A stretch of DNA of 59,195 bases from an uncultured Clostridia bacterium (GTDB taxonomy: Bacteria; Bacillota; Clostridia; Christensenellales; UBA1242): contig CALVTE010000005.1 in assembly GCA_944360075.1 (NCBI GenBank), positions 1-59,195 on the forward strand, in the 5' to 3' direction. This document shows positions 1-8,346 of the stretch, one piece after another. A program made the translations under genes and the position numbers. Position 1 is the first letter of the stretch. The number at the start of each line of letters is the position of its first letter. The notes under the pieces were generated by a model that was given only the letters and a program-made list of their open reading frames with translations, ran no database searches and was not told the origin of the DNA.

Positions 1-186
1 CTTCCACCATTCGCTTCGCTCATCTTGCCTGTCGGCAATAAAAAAAACCGCTAACGCGGTCTTTTTGGTGGAAGTTAAAAGAACCATGCCTGTGGCAGAA
101 CCTTGTAGCCTTCCACCATTCGCTTCGCTCATCTTGCCTGTCGGCAATAAAAAAAACCGCTAACGCGGTCTTTTTGGTGGAAGTTA
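1..186 (-). repeat. Tandem repeat of tRNA-Val 3' tail, terminator and hairpin (period 109)
   Basis: Positions 1-77 and 110-186 are identical over 77 bases, at a period of 109. On the minus strand each unit reads: the tRNA 3' tail with CCA, a terminator hairpin (ACCGC/GCGGT with a T-tract), a TTGCC/GGCAA hairpin, a GAGCGAAGCGAA segment, and TGGTGGAAG, which is complementary to the tRNA 3' end CTTCCACCA. The stretch at 67-118 looks like a shrunken tRNA 3' half: it keeps GGTTC of the T arm and AACTTCCACCA. The repeat probably continues upstream of the window. Confidence 0.85.
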
Positions 187-250
187 TAGGGCTCGAACCT
201 ATGACCCTCTGCTTGTAAGGCAGACGCTCTCCCAGCTGAGCTAAACTTCC
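175..250 (-). tRNA. tRNA-Val(TAC), CCA encoded
   Basis: The reverse complement folds as a full cloverleaf. The acceptor pairs GGAAGTT with AACTTCC, the anticodon stem is TCTGC/GCAGA around the loop CTTACAA (anticodon TAC, valine), and the T arm contains GGTTCGAGCC. The CCA end is encoded at 175-177. A consensus promoter lies upstream at 277-305, and the tail-plus-terminator repeat follows directly downstream. Confidence 0.95.
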
Positions 251-276
251 ATCGCTCTGTCAAAGTGTGCATATAT

Positions 277-305
277 AATATAGCAAAATAAGCAAAGTTT
301 GTCAA
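277..305 (-). promoter_or_regulatory. Promoter of tRNA-Val
   Basis: On the minus strand TTGACA (300-305) and TATATT (277-282) are separated by 17 bases. The predicted start is near 270, about 20 bases before the mature tRNA 5' end. Confidence 0.8.
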
Positions 306-392
306 CAGTTTTTTGCATTTTTTCCAACTTTTTTTGAACTCTCTTTTTCGCAGTCGAATAAAGTGTATTGGGCGTGAAAAGGAGATTTTATT

Positions 393-911
393 ATGCCTTG
401 CAATTTAAACTTCAATCAATGCAACTCGTTTATCAATTTTCCTGCGCCTATATTTAACTGTTGGTGCAGGCTTACCAGTCTTTTAAACTCCTCCACCGTC
501 ACTATTATAAACCCTGTTGTTGTTTCTTCAAACGCCTCTTTTAATGCCGCCGCTCAAACCATTATTGCGGGTGGCGATTTGGTTGTCACGCTCACTTCCG
601 GCAATGGGACTGCAATCACAACGGACGGAGCGGGCAATATCTCTTTGCTAGCGGGCAGATATTTGATAACCAGCCGCATCAACGGAATAATTCCTGCCAG
701 CGGAGAGGCGAGTTATGCCCTTTTTCAAAACGGCGTGCAAATTGACTCTTCAATTTCACGAACGAGTGGGACGGGTGGCGCAAATTATACCATTTCGATG
801 AGCGAAGTCGCAGTGGTGACAAATGGTAGAGATAATATTTCACTGAGAAATATTAGCGCTGCTGCTCAAACGATAAACAATGCATCGATGTTTATACAAA
901 AACTCTCATAA
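393..911 (+). CDS. BclA C-terminal-like (C1q/TNF fold) surface or spore-coat protein
   Basis: The 172-aa protein starts at ATG after AAAAGGAG. The first 30 residues are Cys-rich (CNLNFNQC, CWC). The rest has the alternating beta-strand pattern of BclA/C1q-like domains: an N-terminal AAAQTIIAGGDLV, a central LLAGRYLITSRI, FQNGVQIDSS, and a closing MFIQKL strand. BclA-type domains form trimers on the exosporium of spores and on phage or cell-surface fibres. The collagen-like Gly-X-X region normally found before such domains is absent. It stands alone between the tRNA locus and a metal transporter. Whether it is a spore protein is inference from the fold only. Confidence 0.55.
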   Translation: MPCNLNFNQCNSFINFPAPIFNCWCRLTSLLNSSTVTIINPVVVSSNASFNAAAQTIIAGGDLVVTLTSGNGTAITTDGAGNISLLAGRYLITSRINGIIPASGEASYALFQNGVQIDSSISRTSGTGGANYTISMSEVAVVTNGRDNISLRNISAAAQTINNASMFIQKLS

Positions 912-917
912 CCATTT

Positions 918-935
918 TCCGCTCTTCAAGAGCGG
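918..935. other. Inverted repeat between BclA-like and ZIP genes
   Basis: CCGCTCTT/AAGAGCGG forms an 8-bp perfect palindrome just downstream of the BclA-like stop. No T-tract follows, so it is at best a weak terminator or an mRNA 3' stabiliser. Confidence 0.4.
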
Positions 936-1005
936 GAATACATAAAAGTCACATTTTCTCGCCAAAAAGATTATGATGTATTGATAACGTCAAGAGGAAT
1001 TTACT

Positions 1006-1782
1006 GTGGGAAACATTGAAATCACGATTATTGGAACAATTTTTATCTTTTTTATGAGTTGTCTGGGCGCCAGTTTGGTTTTTTTATTTAAAAAGGAGGT
1101 CAGCCAAAAAATATATTCATTATTTTTGGGCTTTGCTTCTGGGCTTATGGTTGCAGCATCAATTTGGTCTCTCATCATTCCAGCCATCGACCGTGCGGAA
1201 AACTTTGGCTCGCTTAGTTTTCTTCCTGCCAGCATCGGGATTATCTTGGGGGTGGGCTTTCTTATCTTGCTCGATATTGTTTTGCCAAAAATCTTAAACC
1301 GAAAAGATAATCGCGGAAGAACTTTGACAAAGGCTTCAAAATTGTTTTTGGCCGTCACTTTACATAATATTCCCGAAGGATTGGCTGTCGGGCTGGCTTA
1401 TGGCAGCGCCTTTTTGATGGGAGGTAATGCTTTTTACAGCGCTCTTATGCTTGCGATTGGCATTGGCGTGCAAAATTTTCCAGAAGGCACAGCGCTTGCC
1501 TTGCCTTTAAAGGAAGAATTTAAAAGCAAAAAAAAGGCCTTTTTTATGACTTGTCTTAGCGGAGCAGTTGAACCTTTGATGGTGCTTGTCGGTATTTTTC
1601 TTTCCACTGCAATCGAAAGCTTGATGCCTTGGTTTTTGAGTTTTTCGGCAGGAGCTATGCTCTATGTGGTTTGCGAAGAACTTTTGCCCGATTCACAAAT
1701 TGCGTCCAAAAATCACATTGGCACATGGGGGTTTATCTTGGGTTTTGTGATTATGATGATTTTTGATGTTGCACTGGCTTAA
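1006..1782 (+). CDS. ZIP family divalent metal transporter
   Basis: This 258-aa integral membrane protein has about eight hydrophobic segments. The metal-binding signatures of ZIP transporters are visible in two helices: HNIPEGLAVG near residue 120 and NFPEGTALALP near residue 165. ZIP proteins import Zn, Fe or Mn across the cytoplasmic membrane. The second helix has Asn where many family members have His (HNFPEG-type versus QNFPEG here), as in GufA/ZupT-like bacterial members. The start is GTG, preceded by AGAGGAATT. Substrate cannot be assigned from sequence. Confidence 0.88.
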   Translation: MGNIEITIIGTIFIFFMSCLGASLVFLFKKEVSQKIYSLFLGFASGLMVAASIWSLIIPAIDRAENFGSLSFLPASIGIILGVGFLILLDIVLPKILNRKDNRGRTLTKASKLFLAVTLHNIPEGLAVGLAYGSAFLMGGNAFYSALMLAIGIGVQNFPEGTALALPLKEEFKSKKKAFFMTCLSGAVEPLMVLVGIFLSTAIESLMPWFLSFSAGAMLYVVCEELLPDSQIASKNHIGTWGFILGFVIMMIFDVALA

Positions 1783-1827
1783 AAATTTTTTATATGCAAA
1801 TGATAAAAAATGGTTAGGGGGAGTAAA

Positions 1828-2022
1828 ATGGGATATTACAATTATCATGGAATTGCAAAAAAATTGATATTTGAAGGGCAACTTCAAGGCTATGAATTTT
1901 TTGAAGACTATCACGGCATCAAGCCGGCACTTGTTTTGTATTTTAAAAGTCACAGGCCAATTCCCATTCGAGCATACCGTTGGGAAGAATATTTACCTCT
2001 TATTGTCGGGCGTAGTGATTGA
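1828..2022 (+). CDS. Small conserved-looking protein, unknown function
   Basis: The 64-aa protein starts at an ATG five bases after GGGGGAG; an in-frame ATG at 1810 overlaps this ribosome binding site and was rejected. It is basic and aromatic (MGYYNYHGIAKKL, HRPIPIRAYRW), with no membrane segment or Cys. The strong ribosome binding site and dense ordered composition favour a real gene. I do not recognise a family with certainty. It lies between the ZIP gene and the promoter of the MFS gene. Confidence 0.6.
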   Translation: MGYYNYHGIAKKLIFEGQLQGYEFFEDYHGIKPALVLYFKSHRPIPIRAYRWEEYLPLIVGRSD

Positions 2023-2048
2023 CATACAAGTTTGCTATATGTTAAAAT
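2019..2048 (+). promoter_or_regulatory. Promoter of MFS gene, predicted +1 at the ATG
   Basis: TTGACA (2019-2024), an 18-base spacer and TAAAAT (2043-2048). Exactly six bases separate the -10 box from the ATG at 2055, and there is no Shine-Dalgarno sequence, so the mRNA is predicted to be leaderless. Confidence 0.65.
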
Positions 2049-2054
2049 TTTGCT

Positions 2055-3266
2055 ATGAAAACTAATTACAGGCTGAGCAGCAACAAACTTGCAACGATAT
2101 TTCGTGTTTTTTCATGGGATATTCTCTTTTTTTATCTGTTCAGCGCTGTTTTCTTGAGTCAGGTCAGAGGCTTTAGTGATTCGCAAATCTTTTATACCGG
2201 CTTGGTGGTGGCTGCAACACCTGTTTTATTGCAGTTTTTGATAAACAAAATCGCAAAAGCAATGGGAGCGCTCAAATCTGTGCGATTTGGAATGCTTTGT
2301 CTTTTTGTTTTCACGATTGGGATTGTGTTTTTCAGCTCGCCTGTTTTGATTTTTATCAGTTACTTTTTTTATGGTCTTGGCTCTGCCTTTCTTGTTCCAA
2401 ACACGTCTGCTTTGCTTGTCAAAAACCTTAAAGCTGAAGGCAGAGAAGAAGATTTTGCAAAAATCGAAGGAAGGGCGGCGGCAATCTATTATTTCACCGG
2501 AGGACTGGCATCTATCGGGCTTGGCTATCTTTTTGAAATCAACCCTCTTCTTGTGATGGCTTTTTCAGCGATTGCAATGGCGATTGGTTTTTTGATGAGC
2601 TTTATGATTTGCGAAGAAGGGCCGAGCTTTGCTGTTGTTTCAACAAAAATGCAGCCAGAAAGCAAAAAGAAAATCAAACCAAACCCAAATTTTATTTTTC
2701 TTTTGTGCCTTGTGCTAGCTTTCTATGGCTTGATTATGCAAGAGCATTCGTTAAGGCAGGTTTTGTTTCAAAATGTTTTGTTCACTCCGTCAATGATAGG
2801 CTGGATCAATTTTGCTGTTTCTGTTTCCACTGGTCTGTCAGGGTTACTGTTTGATTTTTTCAAAAAAAGGGCAAAACTGGCCTTGACCATTTTGCCTATA
2901 GGCTATCTGTTTCTGCTTTTGGTGATGGGGCTTGTTTGCTGGCTTATCAACAGCCTTGCAGCGGCGCAAGTTGTCATAATGCTGGGGTGCTGCATTTTGC
3001 CTTTCTTCAATTTGCCTTTCAAAATTGGTGCAAAAGATTACGTGCGGCAAATCGTGAGCGAAGAAAATCAAGTCTCGGCCTATTCAATGCTCTATGTGGT
3101 CAGAAATCTAAGCCGCATCTTCTACAGTTTGCTTTTGGCTCTTCTTGCAGGAAGAGTTGGCTCATTGCAAAGTTTGATGCTTTTGCCTTTGTTCTACCTT
3201 CTGCTTTTGGCAATTTCGCTTCCAATCTATCTTGTTCAAAAAAAGAGAAAATTTTCTAGTAATTGA
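2055..3266 (+). CDS. Major facilitator superfamily transporter
   Basis: The 403-aa protein has about twelve hydrophobic helices in two six-helix halves, split by a charged loop near residues 190-215 (MQPESKKKIKPNPN) and ending in a basic KKRK tail. This is the layout of MFS drug or nutrient permeases. No substrate motif is clear; the protein resembles multidrug-efflux-like MFS members. It is predicted to be translated from a leaderless mRNA, because the -10 box ends six bases before the ATG and no ribosome binding site precedes it. Confidence 0.75.
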   Translation: MKTNYRLSSNKLATIFRVFSWDILFFYLFSAVFLSQVRGFSDSQIFYTGLVVAATPVLLQFLINKIAKAMGALKSVRFGMLCLFVFTIGIVFFSSPVLIFISYFFYGLGSAFLVPNTSALLVKNLKAEGREEDFAKIEGRAAAIYYFTGGLASIGLGYLFEINPLLVMAFSAIAMAIGFLMSFMICEEGPSFAVVSTKMQPESKKKIKPNPNFIFLLCLVLAFYGLIMQEHSLRQVLFQNVLFTPSMIGWINFAVSVSTGLSGLLFDFFKKRAKLALTILPIGYLFLLLVMGLVCWLINSLAAAQVVIMLGCCILPFFNLPFKIGAKDYVRQIVSEENQVSAYSMLYVVRNLSRIFYSLLLALLAGRVGSLQSLMLLPLFYLLLLAISLPIYLVQKKRKFSSN

Positions 3267-3276
3267 TAAAAAAGAG

Positions 3277-3306
3277 TTGGCATTTTTAAGAAAAAAGGTG
3301 TATAAT
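3277..3306 (+). promoter_or_regulatory. Promoter of small membrane protein
   Basis: TTGGCA (3277-3282), an 18-base spacer and TATAAT (3301-3306), followed by AAGGAGG at the gene start. Confidence 0.65.
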
Positions 3307-3324
3307 TTTGGTAAGGAGGTAGGT

Positions 3325-3630
3325 ATGGCAAACAAATCTTCAAAAAGTTCAACAAAAAAATCTTCAAATGTTTGGGGATTAAACAAAGTCTCAATGTGGA
3401 TTTTGGTGGCTGCGGCTTTGCTTTATGTGATTGCAATGATTTTGAAACTTGTCAATGTTGATTTTGTTGCTGTCACAGCACTGCAAAATGTGGCAATGGC
3501 GGCAATGGCTGTGATTGTTTCAATTCTTGCATGGCGTTATGTCCGCAACAAAGAAATGGTTTGGAAAGTGCTCTATGTGCTTTGCTTGCTGCTTGTCATT
3601 GCAGGTATAATCGTTCCACTTTGCGTATAA
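3325..3630 (+). CDS. Small three-helix membrane protein, unknown
   Basis: The start at 3325 was chosen because AAGGAGG lies seven bases upstream. The product has 101 aa: a Ser/Lys-rich N-terminal tail of about 20 residues (KSSKSSTKKSS) followed by three hydrophobic segments (about 24-44, 50-68, 78-98) with a RYVRNKEMVWK loop. No enzymatic motif is present and I do not recognise the family. It is monocistronic, with its own promoter and a clean terminator at 3631-3655. Confidence 0.65.
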   Translation: MANKSSKSSTKKSSNVWGLNKVSMWILVAAALLYVIAMILKLVNVDFVAVTALQNVAMAAMAVIVSILAWRYVRNKEMVWKVLYVLCLLLVIAGIIVPLCV

Positions 3631-3655
3631 AAAATCCTTGAATAAGGATTTTTTT
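3631..3655 (+). terminator. Rho-independent terminator
   Basis: AAATCCTT/AAGGATTT hairpin followed by seven Ts, right after the stop codon of the small membrane protein. Confidence 0.85.
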
Positions 3656-3701
3656 ATTTGCCTTTTTTAACTTCCATTTTGATTTTGACATATATATCTA
3701 T

Positions 3702-4742
3702 ATGTTAAATCAAATTCTTTTAAACAAAACAAATCTTTTGCATAATCTGCATTATCTTGAAAACTATTTGCAGGGCAAAAAAATATGTGTGATGGTCAAA
3801 GCAAACGCGTATGGCCATGGCATGGCTGAAGTTGCGCAGTGTCTGCAGAAAGAAAAAGTCAGCTATGGAGTTTCAAATCAAGATGAAGCATTAGCTTTGA
3901 GAAAACTGACCGACAAGCAAATCATTGTTTTTGGCGCGTGCGAAAATTATCATGAATTGATGCAAAACAATATTGATTTTGCTGTTTTTTCCTTCGAAAT
4001 GGTCAAAAAAATATGCAAAATCGCAAAAGCATATAAACTTAAGCCTCAAATGCATTTATGCCTGAACAGCGGAATGAACCGCTATGGCATCAATCAAAAA
4101 AATGAATTTTTCAAAATTGTCAATTTTCTTGCAAAACAAAAATTGCAACTTTCTGGGTTTTACACCCACTTCTCTTCGTTGACCACTGATGAAAAATATT
4201 CTGAAAGGCAAAAAAGAATGTTTTACGAATTTTGTTATGCCCTGCCAAAAGAATGGCAAACCATAACTCATGTTGGCGGAGGGAAAACAGTTTTTAAAGA
4301 CATTGATGCAAAGATGTTCCGCACCGGGATTGAAATATATGGCTATGGCGACCAGAATTTGCGGCCTGTGATGAGCGTCAAAAGCCAGATTGTTGACACT
4401 GTTAAGGTCAAAGCGGGCGAGCACGTTGGCTATCTGTGTGGCTTTACGGCAAAAACAGATATGCTTGTTGGCGCAATACCTTTGGGATATGCAGATGGCT
4501 TGCCGAGAAAACTTTCAAACAAGTTGACTGTTTTTTGCAAGGATAAACCTCTTCAAAATGTTGGGAATATTTGCATGGACTGCTTTATGGTTGACCTTGC
4601 AAAGTCAAAGGCGAAGGTGGGAGACGAGGTGCTGATTATGCAAAATGCCAGCTCTCTTGCATCAACTTTGGGCACAACGGAATATGAAGTTTTGACAAAT
4701 TTTGGCCATTTTAGAGGGATAAGAAGAATAGTGGGAGAGTAA
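3702..4742 (+). CDS. alr: Alanine racemase
   Basis: The 346-aa protein interconverts L- and D-alanine for peptidoglycan using pyridoxal phosphate. The PLP lysine motif VKANAYGHG is at about residues 31-39. The substrate-binding HFSSLTTDE, the catalytic-tyrosine region GYLCGF, GYADGLPR and NICMDCFMVD all follow in the normal order. The N-terminus is short, but the first strand and helix of the barrel are present. No Shine-Dalgarno sequence precedes the ATG; a TATATA lies five bases upstream, suggesting a leaderless or near-leaderless mRNA. Confidence 0.93.
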   Translation: MLNQILLNKTNLLHNLHYLENYLQGKKICVMVKANAYGHGMAEVAQCLQKEKVSYGVSNQDEALALRKLTDKQIIVFGACENYHELMQNNIDFAVFSFEMVKKICKIAKAYKLKPQMHLCLNSGMNRYGINQKNEFFKIVNFLAKQKLQLSGFYTHFSSLTTDEKYSERQKRMFYEFCYALPKEWQTITHVGGGKTVFKDIDAKMFRTGIEIYGYGDQNLRPVMSVKSQIVDTVKVKAGEHVGYLCGFTAKTDMLVGAIPLGYADGLPRKLSNKLTVFCKDKPLQNVGNICMDCFMVDLAKSKAKVGDEVLIMQNASSLASTLGTTEYEVLTNFGHFRGIRRIVGE

Positions 4743-4749
4743 AAAGTTC

Positions 4750-4778
4750 TTTACAAGTTCTGTTTTTTATGTTATAAT
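4750..4778 (+). promoter_or_regulatory. Promoter of SHOCT-domain gene
   Basis: TTTACA (4750-4755), a 17-base spacer and TATAAT (4773-4778). Confidence 0.75.
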
Positions 4779-4806
4779 TGCACTGTAAACATAAAAAGGG
4801 GGACTT

Positions 4807-5337
4807 ATGGCAAAAAGAAATAATTATTTTTACGCCTCAGCTATTCTGACTGTTGTTTTGGCCAGCATAGAAATCTTGGCAGCAGTGCTTGCCATCAGCA
4901 TTTTCTATTCAACGAAAGAATCGATTATTGCAGGGCTGAGCGACCCTGACAGAATTGATTTCATACAAGGCGCAGTGGTGACAACAACGGTGATATCGCT
5001 TGTTATGGGGGCTTTGACCATTGTTGTTGGCTGCTTTTTCTTTAGTTTTGCAAAATACACGCAACAACAAGTCAATGATCGCACCGCTTTTATTGTGATT
5101 ATGGTGATTTTGCAAATTATTTTTGGCGGGCTTATCGCTTGCGCAATTTCAGTTGCAGGGCTTATCTCTGGTCGAGAAGGCGAAATGGCAAAGATAAACT
5201 ACGACAAGGCCTATCAAACTTCTGTTGAAGAAAGGCTTAAAAAATTGAAAGGCCTCTATGACGAAAATTTGGTTGACGAAGAGGAATATCAGAAACTGCG
5301 CAAACAAATTTTGGAAGAGTTTGGCCATCAAGATTAA
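4807..5337 (+). CDS. Membrane protein with C-terminal SHOCT domain
   Basis: The 176-aa protein has three hydrophobic segments (about 10-32, 55-80, 95-122). They are followed by a cytoplasmic SHOCT-type helix-hairpin: LKKLKGLYDENLVDEEEY then KLRKQILEEF. SHOCT modules are short C-terminal oligomerisation elements whose exact role is unknown. The gene has a consensus promoter and an AAAAAGGGGG ribosome binding site. The membrane part is not recognisable to me. Confidence 0.7.
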   Translation: MAKRNNYFYASAILTVVLASIEILAAVLAISIFYSTKESIIAGLSDPDRIDFIQGAVVTTTVISLVMGALTIVVGCFFFSFAKYTQQQVNDRTAFIVIMVILQIIFGGLIACAISVAGLISGREGEMAKINYDKAYQTSVEERLKKLKGLYDENLVDEEEYQKLRKQILEEFGHQD

Positions 5338-5351
5338 ACTGCACAAAATTG

Positions 5352-5380
5352 TTTACAAATTGGATTTTTTGTGATATAAT
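5352..5380 (+). promoter_or_regulatory. Promoter of rpoZ
   Basis: TTTACA (5352-5357), a 17-base spacer and TATAAT (5375-5380). Confidence 0.78.
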
Positions 5381-5407
5381 ACTATAGATTTTTTTGAGGT
5401 GATTGTT

Positions 5408-5614
5408 ATGATGATTGAACCATCTATTGATGAACTTTTGAAACAGACAAACGGAAACAGATATGTGCTTTGCACTTTGATTGCAAAAAGAGCAAAAGAG
5501 ATTGAATCTATCACAAGACTAGAGTTTGCTGATCAAGAAAAAAAGGCCATCTCACTTGCTTGCGATGAAATTGCAAAAGGCAAAGTTCGCCCAAGCAATA
5601 TTTCAGCTTCTTAA
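5408..5614 (+). CDS. rpoZ: RNA polymerase omega subunit
   Basis: The 68-aa protein stabilises the beta' subunit. It starts MIEPSIDELL, then carries the conserved NRYVLCTLIAKRAKEI helix and QEKKAISLACDEIAKGKV, the usual omega signature. Its length matches small Firmicute omega subunits. The ATG at 5408 sits seven bases after GAGGT; a GTG at 5399 overlaps that site and was rejected. In many Firmicutes the rpoZ-priA-def-fmt-rlmN-rsgA-rpe order is preserved, and it is the order seen here. Confidence 0.88.
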   Translation: MMIEPSIDELLKQTNGNRYVLCTLIAKRAKEIESITRLEFADQEKKAISLACDEIAKGKVRPSNISAS

Positions 5615-5618
5615 TTTA

Positions 5619-5647
5619 TTGAAAAAATAAAAGATTTATGCTATAAT
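5619..5647 (+). promoter_or_regulatory. Promoter of priA operon
   Basis: TTGAAA (5619-5624), a 17-base spacer and TATAAT (5642-5647). It probably drives priA-def-fmt-rlmN-rsgA-rpe. Confidence 0.75.
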
Positions 5648-5688
5648 TCTATTGCAGATTTGTTTTCAAAATTGCAATAGGATTTTTT

Positions 5689-7860
5689 ATGTTCGCAAAA
5701 GTTATCATCGACCAAGACGTCAAGGCGTTAAACAAAATTTTTGAGTATAGCGTGCCAGAAGACCTTTCTCTTCAAGTTGGCATGCGTGTTTTTGTGCCGT
5801 TTGGAAAAAGAATTGTGCAAGGCTATGTGGTAGAGCTTGGCTCGACATGCTCTTATGACAAAACAAAACTCAAATCGATCATCTCGGCGCTGGAAGATTT
5901 TTCGGCAATAAAGCCAGAAATGCTGCAGCTTATGCGGTTTATGGCGAAGAAAAATCATTTGACAATGGCTTCCACTCTCAGACTTTTTTTGCCCAGCCAG
6001 ATGCGAGAAGGCAAGGTCAGAGAAATTTATGAAACCTTCTATACCTTGTTGCAGCATGATTTTCAGCCTAAAAAAAATGCGCAAAAACAAATTGCTTTGC
6101 TCAAGCACTTGAAAGATAAAGGAAAAAGCAGTTCAACTGAGCTTGCAAACCTTTTTGGCTACTCAACGATAAAAACTCTTTTCGACAAAGGAGTGATTGC
6201 AAGGCAAAAAGAAAGAATTGAGCGAAAACCTTTTGTGCTTTCTCGTCAAGACAAAAAGGTTCAGCTCAACGCCATGCAAAAAAAAGCGATAGAAACCATA
6301 AGCGGTCAAAAAGTTTTTCTTTTGCATGGTGTGACGGGCAGTGGCAAAACAGAAGTGTATATGCACCTTATCGAACGGGAACTTTCTCAAGGCAAAAATG
6401 CCCTTTTGCTTGTGCCAGAAATTTCTCTTACTCCGCAAATCATGGCAAATTTCAAAGCACGATTTGGTGATTTTGTCGCCTTATTGCACAGCGGCTTGTC
6501 GGCAGGAGAACGTTTTGACGAATGGAAACGAATTTTCTCAGGGCAGGCTCGTATTGTTGTAGGGGCGCGTTCTGCCGTGTTTGCTCCTGTTGAAAATTTG
6601 GGGATTATTATCATTGACGAAGAACATGAGCAAAGCTATATCTCCGAGTCGAATCCGCGATATTTCACTCACGATATTGCGCTGTTTCGGGCTTCTTACA
6701 ATCATTGCCCGCTTGTCCTTGGCAGTGCAACGCCTTCAGTTGACAGCTATCAAAAGGTTATTGACGGGCAGTATCAACTTGTTCAGTTGCCAACAAGAGC
6801 CAATGGCAGAGACCTTCCAGCAATTCAAATTGTGGACATGATTGGCGAAATTCGCCGAGGCAACAATGGCATTTTTTCCGCGCAACTTATTGCAGACCTT
6901 GCACAGGTGATTGCAAACAAAAAGCAGGCGATGATGTTTATCAATCGGCGAGGCTACAGCTCATTTATGCGCTGTCGAGACTGCGGCTATGTGGCAAAAT
7001 GTTCTGACTGCGATGTCAGCCTTGTTTATCATCGTGAAGACAACAGACTCAAATGTCACTATTGCGGCAAGCAGTTCAAGGTGCTGACGAGATGCCCAAA
7101 CTGCAAAAGTGAAAACATAAAGCAGGGCGCTGTGGGCACAGAGCAGGTGGTTGCCAAATTGAAAGAACTTTTCCCAAACGTAAAAATTCTTCGCATGGAC
7201 AACGACACAACTTCAACAAAAAATTCTCATCAAAAAATTTTGGAAGAGTTCAAAAATTCTTTGCCAGCCATTCTTGTGGGCACGCAAATGATTGCCAAAG
7301 GTCATGATTTTGAAAATGTCACCTTGGTTGGAATTGTTGATGCCGACCAAAGTTTGTTTCAAGCCGACTATCGCAGCACAGAACGCACTTTTCAGCTTAT
7401 CACGCAAGTTGCAGGCAGAGCGGGGCGAAGCAAAGATGAAGGCAAGGTGGTTTTGCAAACCTATGCTCCAAGGCATTATGTTTATAAATTTGTTTCCAAT
7501 TATGATTATCAAGGATTTTTCAAAAAGGAGGCAAATATAAGGCAAACAGCTTGTTTTCCGCCTTTTAGTCGCATAATTCGCCTACTTATTTCAGATAATG
7601 ATGAAAATTATGCACGCGAACTTTTAAAAATGTGCTATACTGAAATTGAAAAACTGAAAGACGAATATCAAAATCAAATTTTATATTTGGATGCAATGAA
7701 GGCTCCAATCAAAAAAATTCAGAACAAATTTCGTTATCAAATTTTGCTGCGCACAAAACTTGACAAGGCTGACGAAATCGAAGAAAAAGTTTTCGAAGCG
7801 GCAAACAAAATCGTCAAAAACAATGTGTTTTTGGAAGTCAATCCGACAAATATGTCTTAA
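5689..7860 (+). CDS. priA: Primosomal protein N' (replication restart helicase PriA)
   Basis: The 723-aa protein is a superfamily 2 helicase that reloads the replisome at stalled forks. The N-terminal 3' DNA-binding domain is followed by Walker A (GVTGSGKTEVY, about residue 215), the DEEHE box (about 310), and the family's Zn-binding cysteine cluster (CRDCGYVAKCSDC, CHYCG, CPNCKS, about 428-475). The helicase C motifs GTQMIAKGHDF and QVAGRAGR follow. All expected Zn cysteines are present. It heads a tightly packed operon with def 12 bases downstream. Confidence 0.96.
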   Translation: MFAKVIIDQDVKALNKIFEYSVPEDLSLQVGMRVFVPFGKRIVQGYVVELGSTCSYDKTKLKSIISALEDFSAIKPEMLQLMRFMAKKNHLTMASTLRLFLPSQMREGKVREIYETFYTLLQHDFQPKKNAQKQIALLKHLKDKGKSSSTELANLFGYSTIKTLFDKGVIARQKERIERKPFVLSRQDKKVQLNAMQKKAIETISGQKVFLLHGVTGSGKTEVYMHLIERELSQGKNALLLVPEISLTPQIMANFKARFGDFVALLHSGLSAGERFDEWKRIFSGQARIVVGARSAVFAPVENLGIIIIDEEHEQSYISESNPRYFTHDIALFRASYNHCPLVLGSATPSVDSYQKVIDGQYQLVQLPTRANGRDLPAIQIVDMIGEIRRGNNGIFSAQLIADLAQVIANKKQAMMFINRRGYSSFMRCRDCGYVAKCSDCDVSLVYHREDNRLKCHYCGKQFKVLTRCPNCKSENIKQGAVGTEQVVAKLKELFPNVKILRMDNDTTSTKNSHQKILEEFKNSLPAILVGTQMIAKGHDFENVTLVGIVDADQSLFQADYRSTERTFQLITQVAGRAGRSKDEGKVVLQTYAPRHYVYKFVSNYDYQGFFKKEANIRQTACFPPFSRIIRLLISDNDENYARELLKMCYTEIEKLKDEYQNQILYLDAMKAPIKKIQNKFRYQILLRTKLDKADEIEEKVFEAANKIVKNNVFLEVNPTNMS

Positions 7861-7872
7861 AAGGAGAAAACT

Positions 7873-8346
7873 ATGGCAACAAGAAAAGTTTTGCTTGTTG
7901 GAGATGAATCTTTAAGAAAAAAATCAAAACCAGTCAAAGATTTTGATGAAGAATTGTGGCAACTGCTTGATGATATGAAAAGCACCATGTATGCAAATGA
8001 TGGCATGGGACTTGCAGCGCCACAGGTGGGCATTCTGCGTCGAGCGATTGTTATCGACGTGAACAATATGTTTGTTGAACTTATCAATCCAGAAATAATC
8101 AAACAAGAAGGAAAGGATGTTGAAAAAGAAGGCTGTCTTTCTGTGGGCTCATTCAGAGGCAGGGTAGAGCGGCCTTATAAAATCACCGTCAAGGCGCAAG
8201 ACCGCTTTGGCTATCCTTTTACTTTGACAGGCGAAAAATGGCTGGCAAGGTGCATTTGTCATGAAGTTGACCACCTTGACGGAGTGCTGTTTATTGACAA
8301 ATGCCTCGACAAGCAGCAATACATCAAACAAGGCGGCAGAATATGA
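7873..8346 (+). CDS. def: Peptide deformylase
   Basis: The 157-aa metalloenzyme removes the formyl group from nascent N-terminal Met. All three signature motifs are intact: GMGLAAPQVG (about residue 37), EGCLSV (about 94) and CHEVDHLDG (about 135), which supply the metal-binding Cys and two His plus the catalytic Glu. The ribosome binding site is AAAGGAG. Its stop overlaps the fmt start (ATGA), so the deformylase and formyltransferase are translationally coupled. Confidence 0.96.
   Translation: MATRKVLLVGDESLRKKSKPVKDFDEELWQLLDDMKSTMYANDGMGLAAPQVGILRRAIVIDVNNMFVELINPEIIKQEGKDVEKEGCLSVGSFRGRVERPYKITVKAQDRFGYPFTLTGEKWLARCICHEVDHLDGVLFIDKCLDKQQYIKQGGRI

Noticed and set aside
1810..1827. Longer start for the small gene at 1828
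   Set aside because: The extension consists of the GGGGGAG ribosome binding site translated as protein.
3685..3711. TTGACA next to the alr start as the promoter -35 box
   Set aside because: A -10 box at proper spacing would lie inside the coding region after the ATG, so transcription would start too late; an upstream TATATA is more consistent.
8301..8342. Longer start for fmt
   Set aside because: It lies inside the def coding region, and the fmt family begins at MKILFLG, which overlaps the def stop in the usual ATGA manner.
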